A stretch of DNA of 64,000 nt from positions 1 to 64,000 of the forward strand of contig NZ_CABPSM010000004.1 of assembly GCF_902459555.1 (NCBI RefSeq). Reading direction: 5' to 3'. The stretch is from Pandoraea horticolens. GTDB lineage: Bacteria; Pseudomonadota; Gammaproteobacteria; Burkholderiales; Burkholderiaceae. Numbering within the stretch: position 1 is the first letter of the stretch; every line of letters begins with the position of its first letter. The notes beneath the pieces were generated by a model. The model did not search any database. It saw only the letters and a program-made list of their open reading frames with translations, and was not told where the DNA came from. Both the position numbers and the translations under genes were made by a program. Shown here in pieces: positions 9,250-19,037 of the stretch.

Positions 9250-9541
9250 AACGTCTGAAACGCCCTCCTCGAAAGACCCCCCACGTACCGATCGATCTTC
9301 CTCTGCGCGACGCGTGCCGGCCGGTGATCGCCCAGCTTTGTCACGGCGTGAGCGCGCACTACCCGGTATCGATAGCGCTGGCGGGCCTCCTGCGAGGCGA
9401 CGCCCAAAGTTTGAGGTTCCACTTTCACTATCGCAGTTATGTCTTTAATTTTCCTGACAAAATTCCGTTTTCCGACTTTAGGAAAGTGAGCTAAGTCATT
9501 GTTCTGCCTGACAAATTTGCCCCTAAAAAAGGGCGAAAGGC
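9250..9541. other. AT-rich spacer upstream of the dcw promoter
   Basis: No gene is visible. The distal half is clearly more AT-rich than the surroundings and carries a direct repeat CCTGACAAA at 9453 and 9507 plus a small GCCC/GGGC hairpin around 9519-9533. It may hold secondary promoters or activator sites for the division operon, but none is definable by eye. Confidence 0.35.
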
Positions 9542-9570
9542 TTGACCGGCCAAACACTCTCCTCTAAAGT
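9542..9570 (+). promoter_or_regulatory. Sigma-70 promoter of the dcw operon
   Basis: TTGACC at 9542-9547 and TAAAGT at 9565-9570 are separated by exactly 17 bases, a good sigma-70 promoter. It abuts the MraZ operator, so bound MraZ would cover the initiation region. Transcription would begin about 90 bases before mraZ and may run through much of the division cluster. Confidence 0.75.
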
Positions 9571-9603
9571 GGGAAATAGTGTGAGAAAGTGTATTTTTGT
9601 GTG
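9569..9603 (+). promoter_or_regulatory. MraZ operator (four GTGKG-type repeats, 10-bp period)
   Basis: GTGGG at 9569, GTGTG at 9579, GTGTA at 9589 and GTGTG at 9599 lie in register with five-base spacers. This is the known arrangement of MraZ-binding boxes upstream of mraZ (GTGGG-like repeats about 10 bp apart), by which the MraZ ring represses its own operon. Position immediately at and downstream of the -10 element supports a repressor role here. Confidence 0.82.
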
Positions 9604-9670
9604 GCGTAGGGCACAAAATCTTTCTCTTTCGGCATAACGGGCAGGCGGACGAAACCTCACGGGAGCGCAC

Positions 9671-10099
9671 GTGTTTCAGGGAGCCTCGGCACTTTCACTC
9701 GATGCGAAGGGACGGATGTCGATTCCGGCCCGGCATCGTGACGTGCTGCAGGGCGACGCTGAAGGCAAGGTGACCATCACCAAGCACCCAGACGGATGTC
9801 TGTTGCTGTTTCCGCGTCCCGAATGGGAAATCTTCCGCGGCAAGATCGCCGCACTGCCGATGGACGCGCACTGGTGGCGACGCATCTTCCTGGGCAACGC
9901 GGCCGACGTCGAGCTGGATTCGGCAGGACGTGTTCTGGTGGCGCCCGAGTTGCGTGCGGCTGCGGGCATGGATAAGGAAGTCATGCTGCTGGGCATGGGC
10001 AGTCACTTTGAACTCTGGGATGCCGCGACGTATGCCGCCAAGGAACAGGCGGCGATGGCGCAGGGCATGCCGGAAGCACTGAAAAACTTCACTTTTTGA
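9671..10099 (+). CDS. mraZ: MraZ, transcriptional repressor of the dcw cluster
   Basis: A 142-residue protein with two AbrB/MraZ half-domains, the first visible as [17 protein letters not shown] and the second as [20 protein letters not shown]; each carries the DxxGR signature. MraZ forms ring-shaped oligomers that bind the repeats upstream of the operon. The start codon is GTG, in the conserved position just before [10 protein letters not shown], with GGGAG upstream. First gene of the division cluster. Confidence 0.97.
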   Translation: MFQGASALSLDAKGRMSIPARHRDVLQGDAEGKVTITKHPDGCLLLFPRPEWEIFRGKIAALPMDAHWWRRIFLGNAADVELDSAGRVLVAPELRAAAGMDKEVMLLGMGSHFELWDAATYAAKEQAAMAQGMPEALKNFTF

Positions 10100-10121
10100 C
10101 AGATCAGGTGGTCCGACGAGC

Positions 10122-11075
10122 ATGGCGCACGCGGTGGAAACGGTAATGCAGCACCGCACGGTCCTGCTAGAGGAGGCCGTGGATGCCTTGCTGTGGCGCG
10201 GCGACGGCGTATACGTCGACGGCACGTTCGGCAGAGGCGGGCACAGTCGCAGGATTCTCGAGCGGCTGGGTCCCAAGGGGAGGCTGATCGCATTCGATAA
10301 GGATCCCCAAGCGATCGCGGAGGCGGCAAAAATTGCCGATCCGCGATTTTCGATTGAGCACGAGAGCTTCGCGACATTGCGCGAGGCGCTGGCCCGACGC
10401 GGTATCGACAAGGTGTCGGGGGTTTTGCTGGACCTGGGCGTGTCGTCGCCGCAGTTTGACGATCCCGCGCGCGGATTCAGTTTCCGTTTCGACGGCCCGC
10501 TCGATATGCGCATGGATCCCACGCGCGGCGAGTCGGCTGCCGACTGGCTGGCCCGGGCAACGCTGGAAGAAATGACGGAGGTCATCAAGGACTATGGGGA
10601 AGAACGGTTTGCTTTTCAGATTGCAAAGGCGCTTGTTGCTCGCCGGGCAAACGCCGAACACCTCGGTCCACTCGTCAGCACTCGCGAGCTTGCCGCGATC
10701 GTGGCGGGCGCCGTCAAGACCCGTGAGAAGGGCAAGGATCCGGCAACACGCACCTTTCAGGCTCTACGGATTCACGTCAATCAAGAGCTTGCGGACTTGC
10801 AGATAGCACTCGACGTGGCGGCCGATGTCCTCGAAACGGGAGGCAGACTCGTGGCGATCAGCTTTCATTCACTGGAAGACCGCATCGTGAAGCGCTTCAT
10901 GCAAGCGCGCACCAGCGCGCCGGTGGTGGATCGCCGCGTGCCTTTGCGTGCCCATGAAATTCCCGAGCCGCCCTTCAAATCCAGCCGCAAGATCAAACCG
11001 TCCGCCGAAGAGGTGGAGGCGAACCCGCGTGCGCGCTCGGCGATCATGCGGGTCATGGAGCGGGTGGCAACATGA
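10122..11075 (+). CDS. rsmH: RsmH, 16S rRNA m4C1402 methyltransferase
   Basis: A 317-residue SAM-dependent methyltransferase (MraW) that makes the N4-methyl group on C1402 of 16S rRNA. Visible are [13 protein letters not shown], the SAM-binding [36 protein letters not shown] and the C-terminal [18 protein letters not shown]. The annotated ATG adds seven residues before the usual MQHRTVLL start; a second in-frame ATG at 10146 is equally plausible. It overlaps ftsL by four bases (ATGA). Confidence 0.97.
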   Translation: MAHAVETVMQHRTVLLEEAVDALLWRGDGVYVDGTFGRGGHSRRILERLGPKGRLIAFDKDPQAIAEAAKIADPRFSIEHESFATLREALARRGIDKVSGVLLDLGVSSPQFDDPARGFSFRFDGPLDMRMDPTRGESAADWLARATLEEMTEVIKDYGEERFAFQIAKALVARRANAEHLGPLVSTRELAAIVAGAVKTREKGKDPATRTFQALRIHVNQELADLQIALDVAADVLETGGRLVAISFHSLEDRIVKRFMQARTSAPVVDRRVPLRAHEIPEPPFKSSRKIKPSAEEVEANPRARSAIMRVMERVAT

Positions 11076-11416
11076 GCCGGCTCAACGTGCTTCTGCTCGC
11101 GCTGCTCATCGGCTGCGCGTTGTCGCTGATCAATGCCCAGTACCGGGCGCGCGGGACGTTTGTCGAACTCAATCGCGAGCAGGCGCTCGAGCATCAACTG
11201 CTGCAGGACTGGGATCGTCTCCAGTATGAACAGAGCGCGCAGAGCAAGAGCGCTCGTATCGAAAGCGTGGCGCGCAGCGATCTGAAGATGCAGGCTGTCT
11301 CGCCGGGCCGCACGCAATATCTGTCCGCACCCGCCGGTAGCACCGGCGCGATGGTGGATGTGCCGGTGCCGAGCGCGAGCGCCGCGTCGGCCCCAGTGAG
11401 CGGAGGCAAGCGATGA
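11072..11416 (+). CDS. ftsL: FtsL, cell division protein
   Basis: A 114-residue bitopic inner-membrane protein: short cytoplasmic N-terminus, transmembrane helix ([20 protein letters not shown]), then a periplasmic coiled-coil heptad region ([23 protein letters not shown]). FtsL joins FtsB and FtsQ in the divisome and activates FtsWI. The C-terminal 25 residues are Ala/Ser/Pro-rich and look disordered. It shares ATGA overlaps with rsmH and ftsI, implying coupled translation. Confidence 0.93.
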   Translation: MSRLNVLLLALLIGCALSLINAQYRARGTFVELNREQALEHQLLQDWDRLQYEQSAQSKSARIESVARSDLKMQAVSPGRTQYLSAPAGSTGAMVDVPVPSASAASAPVSGGKR

Positions 11417-13188
11417 TTCGCCGCAAAGACGCCAAAGCCAAGACCAAGGATGTGCAGTTCTCTGCCAGCCCGGTCCTGTCCGTGCGTCTGCCGATGTGGC
11501 GCTCGAAGATGCTCGTCTTCGTGATCTTTGGCGCGTTTGCGTCGCTGGTCGCGCGTGCCTTCTGGATTCAAGGGCCGGGCAACGCCTTCTATCAACGTCA
11601 AGGCGAGAGCCGTTACGAACGCACACTGGAGATGTCCGCCACGCGGGGCAAAGTGTTCGACCGTAACGGACAGGTGCTTGCCACCAGTCTGCCCGTCAAG
11701 GCGATCTGGGCCATCCCCGAGGACGTGCCCGACGACGTCTCGGCGCAGCAGATCCGTCAGCTCGCGCGTCTGCTCGAAATGGGTGAGCCGGATTTGCGCC
11801 GCAAGCTCAATCAGGAAAAGAGCTTCGTCTATGTGAAGCGTCAGGTGTTGCCGGATGTGGCCAAGCAGGTCGCCGATCTGGACATCCCCGGCATATACCA
11901 GCGCAAAGAGTACAAGCGCTTCTATCCGGAAGGCGAGATCGCCGCGCACGTGGTGGGTTTCACGAACGTCGAGGATATCGGGCAGGAAGGCGTCGAACTG
12001 TCGATGCAGAAGGATCTGGCCGCGACCCCAGGTAGCCGCCGCGTGATCAAGGATCGCCTGGGGCGCGTTGTCGAAGATATCGACATCCTGGCGCAGCCGC
12101 GCGACGGCCGCGACATCACGCTCTCGATCGACAGCAAGATCCAGTTCCTCGCTTACAGCGAACTGAAGGACGCCATCGAGCGTACCGGCGCGAAAGCCGG
12201 CAGCGCCGTGGTGCTCGACGTTCGCACGGGCGAGGTGCTCGCGCTCGCAAACCTTCCTACGTATAACCCCAACAACCGCACGAATCTCACGGGCGCGCAG
12301 TTGCGCAACCGAGTCATCACCGACACGTTCGAGCCGGGTTCGATCATGAAGCCGATCACCGTTGCGGCTGCCATCGAGAACGGCTATGTGAAGCCGACGT
12401 CGACGGTGATGACCACCGGACGGGCCAACTTCTTCGGTGCGACGATCACGGATACGCGCGACTATGGTCTGCTCACCGTGCAAGGCGTCATCCAGCACTC
12501 GAGCAACATCGGCACAGCCAAGATCGCGCTGCAGATGAAGTCGCAGGAAATGTGGGACATGTTCACGAGCGTCGGCCTTGGTCAGGCGCCGAAGATCGGT
12601 TTCCCCGGCGCCGTGGCCGGGCGTTTGCGTCCGGCCAAGAGCTGGCGTCCGATCGAGCAGGCGACCATGGGCTACGGCTATGGGCTGTCGGCCTCGCTGA
12701 TTCAGCTTGCCCGCGCCTACACAGTGTTCGCGCACGACGGTGAACTGCTGCCGATCTCCATCTACAAAACGGACGGCAGTGTCGTGAAGGGCACGCCGGT
12801 CATCTCGCCGGCGACGGCCCGCGAAGTGCGCAAGATGCTGGAAATGGTGACCTCGCCCGGCGGCACCGCCACGCGTGCCCAGGTGGTCGGCTATCGCGTG
12901 GGCGGCAAGACTGGCACGGCCTACAAGCAATCGGGCAAGGGATACGACAAGAGCAAGTACCGCGCGTCGTTCGTCGGCATGGCGCCGATGTCCGAGCCGC
13001 GCATCATCGTGGCCGTCACGCTCGATGAGCCGGACCGCGGTTCGCACTTCGGCGGCGTGGCCGCCGGTCCGGCGTTCGCCGCGATTGTGGGCGGTACGTT
13101 GCGTGCGTTGAACGTGGTGCCGGATTCGCCGGTGACGAAGCTCGTTGTGAGCGACAAGGTGGAGGAGAGCGAGCCATGGGCACCGTGA
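11413..13188 (+). CDS. ftsI: FtsI (PBP3), septal peptidoglycan transpeptidase
   Basis: A 591-residue class B penicillin-binding protein. A single membrane anchor (MLVFVIFGAFASLVARAFWI) is followed by the PBP dimerisation domain (RGKVFDRNGQVLATS) and the transpeptidase domain with SxxK at S310 (FEPGSIMKP), SxN at S363-N365 (QHSSNIG) and KTG at 499-501 (GGKTGTA). It crosslinks septal peptidoglycan with FtsW. Overlaps murE by 13 bases. Length is normal and the catalytic motifs are complete. Confidence 0.97.
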   Translation: MIRRKDAKAKTKDVQFSASPVLSVRLPMWRSKMLVFVIFGAFASLVARAFWIQGPGNAFYQRQGESRYERTLEMSATRGKVFDRNGQVLATSLPVKAIWAIPEDVPDDVSAQQIRQLARLLEMGEPDLRRKLNQEKSFVYVKRQVLPDVAKQVADLDIPGIYQRKEYKRFYPEGEIAAHVVGFTNVEDIGQEGVELSMQKDLAATPGSRRVIKDRLGRVVEDIDILAQPRDGRDITLSIDSKIQFLAYSELKDAIERTGAKAGSAVVLDVRTGEVLALANLPTYNPNNRTNLTGAQLRNRVITDTFEPGSIMKPITVAAAIENGYVKPTSTVMTTGRANFFGATITDTRDYGLLTVQGVIQHSSNIGTAKIALQMKSQEMWDMFTSVGLGQAPKIGFPGAVAGRLRPAKSWRPIEQATMGYGYGLSASLIQLARAYTVFAHDGELLPISIYKTDGSVVKGTPVISPATAREVRKMLEMVTSPGGTATRAQVVGYRVGGKTGTAYKQSGKGYDKSKYRASFVGMAPMSEPRIIVAVTLDEPDRGSHFGGVAAGPAFAAIVGGTLRALNVVPDSPVTKLVVSDKVEESEPWAP

Positions 13189-14759
13189 CCCCGACGCCTC
13201 AGAACCTCGCCACGCTCGCCATGATTGCGGACGCCACCGAGCGCGCGACGCTCGCGCAGGCATGGGATTGGCTGCACCGCACGGTGCCGGCTGGCGCAAC
13301 GCTGCACGCGGATAGCCGCCGCGTGACGCCGGGCGACGTTTTCGTCGCGTACGCCGTGAAGGGCGCGGACAGCCGTGGCTTCATTGCCGACGCCGTCGAA
13401 CGCGGCGCCGCCGCCGTGCTGTGGCAGAGCGATGGTTTTACCTGGCCGGCGTCGCAGGCGGGTGTGGCAAACGTGCCGGAATTCGGTGTGCCGCGACTCG
13501 ACCGGCTCGCCGGTCCGTTGGCGGCGCTGTGGTACGGCGAGCCGAGCGTCGGGATGACGATGCTGGGCGTGACCGGGACGAACGGCAAAACGTCGTGCAG
13601 CCAGTGGCTCGCGCAACTGCTGTCGAAGGCGGGCACCCGCAGCGCCGTGATCGGCACGCTGGGCAGTGGCTTCCCAGGGCATCTGACGGTGACGGGATTC
13701 ACTACGCCGGACGCCGTCCAGTTGCAACGCAGCCTCGACGACCTGCGCGCCCAAGGGGCGAAGGCAGTCGCGATGGAAGTGTCGTCGCATGGCCTTTATC
13801 AAGGCCGCGTCAACGGCGTGGCATTCGACGTCGCCGTCTTCACCAATCTGACGCAAGACCACCTCGATTACCACGGCACAATGGCCGAGTATGAAGCGGC
13901 CAAAACGCGCCTGTTCGACTGGCCGGCCCTGAAGGCCGCCGTCATCAACCGGGACGATGCGATGGGGCAACGCCTGCTCGCGCGTCTGGCGGGGAAGACA
14001 CCGGTATACGAATATGGCGTGCACGGCGACGCGGTGTCGGCGCACGGTAACCGAGTGCTGCGCGCCGAAGACATTCGCGCGACGACGGTGGGCACGCGCT
14101 TCACGCTGCATATCGACGATCACAGCCAGCAGATCACGGTGCCGCTCATCGGTGAGTTCAATGTGAGCAACGCGCTGGCCGTGTTGGGCGCCGCGCTGGC
14201 TGCCGGTGTGCCGCAAGACGCGGCCATTGCCGGACTGGCGACGCTCACTCCTGTGTCCGGCCGTATGGAGCAGATCGGACAACCGGGACAACCGTTGGTC
14301 GTTATCGACTATGCGCACACGCCCGATGCGCTCGACAAGACGCTCGAAGCGCTGCGCCCGGTGGCGGCAGCGCGCGGCGGCAAGCTGGTCTGCGTGTTCG
14401 GTTGCGGTGGCGATCGCGACGCGGGCAAGCGTCCGCAAATGGGCGCGGTGGCCGAACGTCTGGCAGACGCCATTGTGCTCACGAGCGACAACCCCCGCAC
14501 CGAAGTACCGGCCGACATCATGGTGCAGATCGCCGCTGGGCTTGCGCACCCCGGCGCCGCAAGGCACATCGAAGACCGGGCGAGTGCCATTCTGCAAGCC
14601 GTGCGCAGTGCGCAGGCCGCCGATGTGGTGCTCGTTGCGGGCAAGGGACACGAAAGTACACAGGAAATCATGGGTAAGAAGCGGCCGTTCTCCGATCAGG
14701 AGCATGCGCGCCTGGCACTCGCCGCGCGTGCCACCACTGTGCGCGGAGGTGGCGAATGA
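13176..14759 (+). CDS. murE: MurE, UDP-MurNAc-L-Ala-D-Glu:meso-DAP ligase
   Basis: A 527-residue Mur ligase that adds meso-diaminopimelate to the peptidoglycan precursor. The ATP-binding loop is VTGTNGKTS with K138, and the DNPR motif (TSDNPRTE) near residue 450 indicates meso-DAP rather than lysine specificity. Compared with E. coli MurE (495 aa) it carries a slightly longer N-terminus. ATGA overlap with murF; start lies inside the end of ftsI. Confidence 0.97.
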   Translation: MGTVTPTPQNLATLAMIADATERATLAQAWDWLHRTVPAGATLHADSRRVTPGDVFVAYAVKGADSRGFIADAVERGAAAVLWQSDGFTWPASQAGVANVPEFGVPRLDRLAGPLAALWYGEPSVGMTMLGVTGTNGKTSCSQWLAQLLSKAGTRSAVIGTLGSGFPGHLTVTGFTTPDAVQLQRSLDDLRAQGAKAVAMEVSSHGLYQGRVNGVAFDVAVFTNLTQDHLDYHGTMAEYEAAKTRLFDWPALKAAVINRDDAMGQRLLARLAGKTPVYEYGVHGDAVSAHGNRVLRAEDIRATTVGTRFTLHIDDHSQQITVPLIGEFNVSNALAVLGAALAAGVPQDAAIAGLATLTPVSGRMEQIGQPGQPLVVIDYAHTPDALDKTLEALRPVAAARGGKLVCVFGCGGDRDAGKRPQMGAVAERLADAIVLTSDNPRTEVPADIMVQIAAGLAHPGAARHIEDRASAILQAVRSAQAADVVLVAGKGHESTQEIMGKKRPFSDQEHARLALAARATTVRGGGE

Positions 14760-16162
14760 CGATGTGGCAACTGAGCGACGCCCAAGCCGCGGTGATCGAT
14801 TCGCGCCTGATGGGGGCACCGTCGACTGCCTTCACACGCATCGTGACGGACAGCCGTTCGGTGCAGCCGGGCGATCTCTTCGTGGCGATCAAGGGCGAGC
14901 GGTTCGACGCGCACGACTTCCTGACCGATGTGGCGCGCGCAGGCGCTGCCGCTGTGGTCGCGTCGCGCGTGCCGGAAGGTTTTGAAGTGCCGGCGCTGAT
15001 CGTGCCGGATACGCGTATTGCTTTGGGTGACCTGGCCGCCGCATGGCGCCGCCGCTTTGCGATTCCCGTGGTGGCGGTGACGGGCAGCAACGGCAAGACG
15101 ACGGTCAAGGAAATGATCTCGGCGATCTTCGCCGAGGCGGTGGGGCCAGAGGCGCGTCTCGCGACGGCCGGCAACCTCAACAACGACATCGGCTTGCCGC
15201 TCACGCTGTTCCGTCTGACGGACGGCCACAAGCTGGCGGTGCTCGAGCTGGGCATGAATCACCCCGGCGAGACGGCGTATCTCGCGAAGATCGCGCAGCC
15301 GACGGTTGCCGTCATCAATAACGCACAGCGCGAGCATCAGGAGTTCATGGTGAGCGTGGCCGCGGTTGCGGAAGAGCATTCGGCCGTGCTGGCGGCGCTG
15401 CCCGCCGAGGGTGCGGCAGTGTTCCCGGCCGAGAGCGAATTTGCGCCGATGTGGCGCGAAATCGCGGGCACGCGCCGTGTGCTCGACTTCGCGCTCGACA
15501 CGCGCGCCGCCGTGTCGGGACGTTACGACATGGCCACGCGTGTGCTACGTGTGGCGTCGCCGGCCGGCGACTTCTCGGTCGCGTTGCCGCTGCTCGGCGA
15601 GCACAACGCGCGCAATGCTTTGGCTGCCATTGCGTGTGCCGTGGGCGCGCATGTCGATATTGGTTCGATCGTGCGGGCGCTCGAAGCGTTTTCCGCCGTC
15701 AAAGGCCGTCTTCAGATGTCAACGCTCTCGAAGGGACCGCTCGCCGGTGTCACGCTGATCGACGACACCTATAATGCGAACCCCGATTCTGTTCGGGCCG
15801 CTATCGACGTACTGGCACAAACGCCGGCGCCGCGTGTTCTGGTGCTGGGCGACATGGGGGAAGTTGGCGACAACGGGCCGGCGTTTCACCGCGAAGTGGG
15901 CGAGTATGCCGCGCAGCGCGGTGTCGACCGCTTGCTGGCGATGGGGGAGCAGACGCAAGCCAGCGTTGCCGCTTTCGGCGACGGCGGCGAGCATTTTTCA
16001 GACGTGACCGATGTCGCACCGCTCGTGGCCGAGTTGAAAGCCACGTTGAGTGCACCGGCCACGATATTGGTGAAAGGAAGCCGCTTCATGCGGATGGAGC
16101 GCGTGCTCGAGCAGTTGCGCGCGACGAGTGAAGGCGGGGGCGTCGATGCCCTCGCCAAGTGA
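14756..16162 (+). CDS. murF: MurF, UDP-MurNAc-tripeptide:D-Ala-D-Ala ligase
   Basis: A 468-residue Mur ligase that adds D-Ala-D-Ala to complete the UDP-MurNAc-pentapeptide. The ATP loop is VTGSNGKTT (K114), followed by ELGMNHPGE and the C-terminal LIDDTYNANPDS and LGDMGEVGD, typical of MurF. The murE-murF order and overlap are standard for the dcw cluster. In the cytosol it feeds MraY, encoded 15 bases downstream. Confidence 0.97.
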   Translation: MTMWQLSDAQAAVIDSRLMGAPSTAFTRIVTDSRSVQPGDLFVAIKGERFDAHDFLTDVARAGAAAVVASRVPEGFEVPALIVPDTRIALGDLAAAWRRRFAIPVVAVTGSNGKTTVKEMISAIFAEAVGPEARLATAGNLNNDIGLPLTLFRLTDGHKLAVLELGMNHPGETAYLAKIAQPTVAVINNAQREHQEFMVSVAAVAEEHSAVLAALPAEGAAVFPAESEFAPMWREIAGTRRVLDFALDTRAAVSGRYDMATRVLRVASPAGDFSVALPLLGEHNARNALAAIACAVGAHVDIGSIVRALEAFSAVKGRLQMSTLSKGPLAGVTLIDDTYNANPDSVRAAIDVLAQTPAPRVLVLGDMGEVGDNGPAFHREVGEYAAQRGVDRLLAMGEQTQASVAAFGDGGEHFSDVTDVAPLVAELKATLSAPATILVKGSRFMRMERVLEQLRATSEGGGVDALAK

Positions 16163-16177
16163 TAAAGGATTGATGGA

Positions 16178-17347
16178 ATGTTGCTGACGTTGGCGCAATG
16201 GCTGCAAGCGGATGCGAGCTATTTGCGCGTGTTCAACTACCTGACGTTTCGGGCCGTGATGGCAAGCCTCACGGCGCTGGTGATCGGGCTCTCGTTCGGG
16301 CCGATGGTCATCCGCAAGCTCGCCGAATTGAAGGTGGGCCAGGCCGTGCGCACCGACGGCCCGCAGACTCACCTCGTGAAGTCGGGAACGCCCACGATGG
16401 GCGGCGTGCTGATTCTCATCGGCATTACCGTCGCCACGTTGCTTTGGGCGGATTTGAGCAACCGTTTTATCTGGATCGTGCTGACCGTCACGTTGGGCTT
16501 CGGCATCATCGGCTGGATCGACGACTATCGGAAGGTGGTCTACAAAGACCCGCGCGGCATGTCGTCGCGCGAGAAGTATTTCTGGCAATCGATCATCGGC
16601 CTGTTCGCGGCGATCTATCTGGCGTTCTCGGTGTCGGAGACGAGCAACCTGAAAGTCATCGAGTTGTTCATCAGTTGGGTGCGCAACGGTTTCCCGCTCG
16701 ATTTGCCGCCGAAGGCCGACTTCATCGTGCCGTTCTTCAAGACGATGAGCTACCCGCTGGGCGTGTTCGGCTTCATCGCGTTGACCTACTTTGTCATCGT
16801 CGGCTCGTCCAACGCCGTTAACCTCACGGATGGTCTCGACGGTCTGGTCATCATGCCGGTCGTGCTGGTCGGCGCGGCGCTGGGCGTGTTCGCCTACGTG
16901 ATGGGTAACGTCGTCTACTCGAAGTACCTGCTGTTCCCCCATATTCCGGGCGCGGGCGAGTTGCTCGTGTTCTGCTCGGCGATGTCGGGCGCGGGGCTGG
17001 CGTTCCTATGGTTCAACACACACCCGGCACAAGTGTTCATGGGCGATGTCGGCGCGTTGGCGCTGGGCGGCGCGCTTGGCACGGTGGCGGTGATCGTGCG
17101 TCAGGAAGTCGTGCTCTTCGTGATGGGCGGTGTGTTCGTCGCGGAGACGCTGTCGGTGATGTTGCAAGTGACCTGGTTCAAGTACACCAAGCGACGCTTC
17201 GGCGAAGGGCGGCGGATCTTCAAGATGGCCCCGCTGCATCACCACTTCGAATTGTCGGGATGGAAGGAAACGCAGGTGGTGGTTCGCTTCTGGATCATCA
17301 CGCTGATGCTGGTACTGATCGGCCTGTCGACGCTGAAGCTGCGCTAA
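16178..17347 (+). CDS. mraY: MraY, phospho-MurNAc-pentapeptide translocase
   Basis: A 389-residue polytopic inner-membrane enzyme that transfers phospho-MurNAc-pentapeptide to undecaprenyl phosphate, making lipid I. About ten hydrophobic segments are visible, along with the family signatures [24 protein letters not shown] (Mg-binding aspartates), [11 protein letters not shown] and the HHHFELSGW motif. Starts with ATG after AAAGGATTG. Followed by a 163-base gap before murD, the longest inside the early cluster. Confidence 0.97.
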   Translation: MLLTLAQWLQADASYLRVFNYLTFRAVMASLTALVIGLSFGPMVIRKLAELKVGQAVRTDGPQTHLVKSGTPTMGGVLILIGITVATLLWADLSNRFIWIVLTVTLGFGIIGWIDDYRKVVYKDPRGMSSREKYFWQSIIGLFAAIYLAFSVSETSNLKVIELFISWVRNGFPLDLPPKADFIVPFFKTMSYPLGVFGFIALTYFVIVGSSNAVNLTDGLDGLVIMPVVLVGAALGVFAYVMGNVVYSKYLLFPHIPGAGELLVFCSAMSGAGLAFLWFNTHPAQVFMGDVGALALGGALGTVAVIVRQEVVLFVMGGVFVAETLSVMLQVTWFKYTKRRFGEGRRIFKMAPLHHHFELSGWKETQVVVRFWIITLMLVLIGLSTLKLR

Positions 17348-17510
17348 CAGGACGAAAGAAGACGGAAGAGCGGCGTCGCGAACGGGCGAAGCCGCCTTCT
17401 TGCAGCGCTGCACTAAAGGAAAGGCCGCTCGCGCCGATAGCGGAATATCGGTGTCGTTGAAGCGATGCATTCGTAGGTTGTTTGAATCGATAAAAAAAGG
17501 AAAGAGCGAC

Positions 17511-19037
17511 GTGTTCGGCGAGAAGTTTGGTGAATCCTGGCAACCGCGTGTCCTGATCCTGGGTCTGGGAGAGTCCGGCCTGGCGATGGCGCGTTGGTGC
17601 GCGCGTTACGGCTGCCGCGTTCGCGCAGCCGATACGCGCTTTGCGTCGTCGGAGACACCGCCGAACGTTGTGACGTTGCGTGTCGACGCGCCGCAGGCCG
17701 AGTTCATCGGTGGTGCGTTTACCGGGCAAGTCGATGCATTGCTCGACGATATCGAACTGATCGGTATCAGCCCCGGTCTTTCGCCGAAGGCCCCCGATGT
17801 CGCGGCCCTGCTGGCCGAAGCGGCCGAGCGCGGTGTTCCCGTGTGGGGCGAGATCGAATTCTTCGCGCAGGCGCTGCGTCACATGCAGGCGATGAGCGGC
17901 TACGCCCCCAAGGTGCTGGCCATTACCGGCACGAACGGCAAGACCACGACCACGAGTCTGACCGGGCTGCTGTGCCGTCGCGCTGGAAAGCGGACTGCCG
18001 TGGCGGGCAACATCAGTCCGACGGCGCTCGACCGTCTGACCGAGTGCATTGCCGACGCCACGCTGCCCGACGTCTGGGTACTCGAACTCTCCAGCTTCCA
18101 GCTCGAGACGACGTATTCGCTCGCGCCCGATGCGGCCGCGATTCTCAATATCACGCAAGACCATCTCGACTGGCACGGCGACATGCACGCCTACGCGACG
18201 GCCAAGGCGCGCATTTTCGGTGAGCAGACCGTACGCGTGCTCAACCGCGAGGATGCGCGCGTCATGGCGTTTGCCGCGCCCGAGGCCAATGTCGTGACCT
18301 TCGGCACGAACAAGCCCGAGGCCGTTGGCGACTTCGGTCTGGAGATGGAAGGTGGCATGTGGTGGCTGGTCGAGGGCATCACGCGCGACGAGGCGCCGCC
18401 CGGACCGAAGCGCCGCAAGGCGGGTGCCGTGGAAGCGGCGGTCGAGGTGTATGGCAAGCGTCTCATGCCTGCCGATGCGCTTCGCATCCGAGGTCAGCAC
18501 AACGCCGCAAACGCGCTGGCGGCGCTCGCGCTCACCCGCGCCATCGATCTGCCGATGGCCAAACTTCTGCACGGCTTGCGCGAATACCCAGGCGAGCCGC
18601 ATCGCGTGCAACTCATCGGCACGCTCAACGAAGTCGAGTATTACGACGACAGCAAGGGCACCAACGTTGGCGCGACCGTCGCGGCTATCACGGGCCTGCA
18701 AAAGACGCTGCTCCTGATCTTGGGCGGCGAGGGCAAGGGGCAGGACTTCTCGCCGCTGGCCAATCCCGTGGCGCATCATGCGCGCGCCGTACTGTTGATC
18801 GGTCGCGACGCGCCGCTGCTGCGTGAAGCCCTGACCGATACGGGCGTCGAGCTGATCGATGCCCCGACGCTCGAAGACGCGACGCGTGAAGCCGCCAGGC
18901 TGGCCCAGCCGGGCGATGCGGTGCTGCTCTCGCCCGCTTGCGCGAGCCTCGACATGTTCCGCAACTACGAGCATCGCGCACAGGTGTTTCGCGATACCGT
19001 GGTTGATCTGGCCGCCGACGCAGGGGTGATGCTATGA
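17511..19037 (+). CDS. murD: MurD, UDP-MurNAc-L-Ala:D-Glu ligase
   Basis: A 508-residue Mur ligase adding D-glutamate to UDP-MurNAc-L-Ala. The N-terminal fold opens with [16 protein letters not shown]; the ATP loop is [10 protein letters not shown] (K144); the C-terminal domain shows [13 protein letters not shown] and [12 protein letters not shown] place the start at a GTG (17511) preceded by GGAAAGAG, giving [10 protein letters not shown], which resembles other Burkholderiales MurD proteins; a frame open to 17400 lacks support. ATGA overlap with ftsW. A basic insert at about residues 295-320 (GPKRRKAG) is typical of beta-proteobacterial members. Confidence 0.95.
   Translation: MFGEKFGESWQPRVLILGLGESGLAMARWCARYGCRVRAADTRFASSETPPNVVTLRVDAPQAEFIGGAFTGQVDALLDDIELIGISPGLSPKAPDVAALLAEAAERGVPVWGEIEFFAQALRHMQAMSGYAPKVLAITGTNGKTTTTSLTGLLCRRAGKRTAVAGNISPTALDRLTECIADATLPDVWVLELSSFQLETTYSLAPDAAAILNITQDHLDWHGDMHAYATAKARIFGEQTVRVLNREDARVMAFAAPEANVVTFGTNKPEAVGDFGLEMEGGMWWLVEGITRDEAPPGPKRRKAGAVEAAVEVYGKRLMPADALRIRGQHNAANALAALALTRAIDLPMAKLLHGLREYPGEPHRVQLIGTLNEVEYYDDSKGTNVGATVAAITGLQKTLLLILGGEGKGQDFSPLANPVAHHARAVLLIGRDAPLLREALTDTGVELIDAPTLEDATREAARLAQPGDAVLLSPACASLDMFRNYEHRAQVFRDTVVDLAADAGVML

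Noticed and set aside
12921-14819. 632-codon minus-strand frame across murE
   Set aside because: Shadow of murE and neighbours; composition (Arg, His, Gly) is non-coding.
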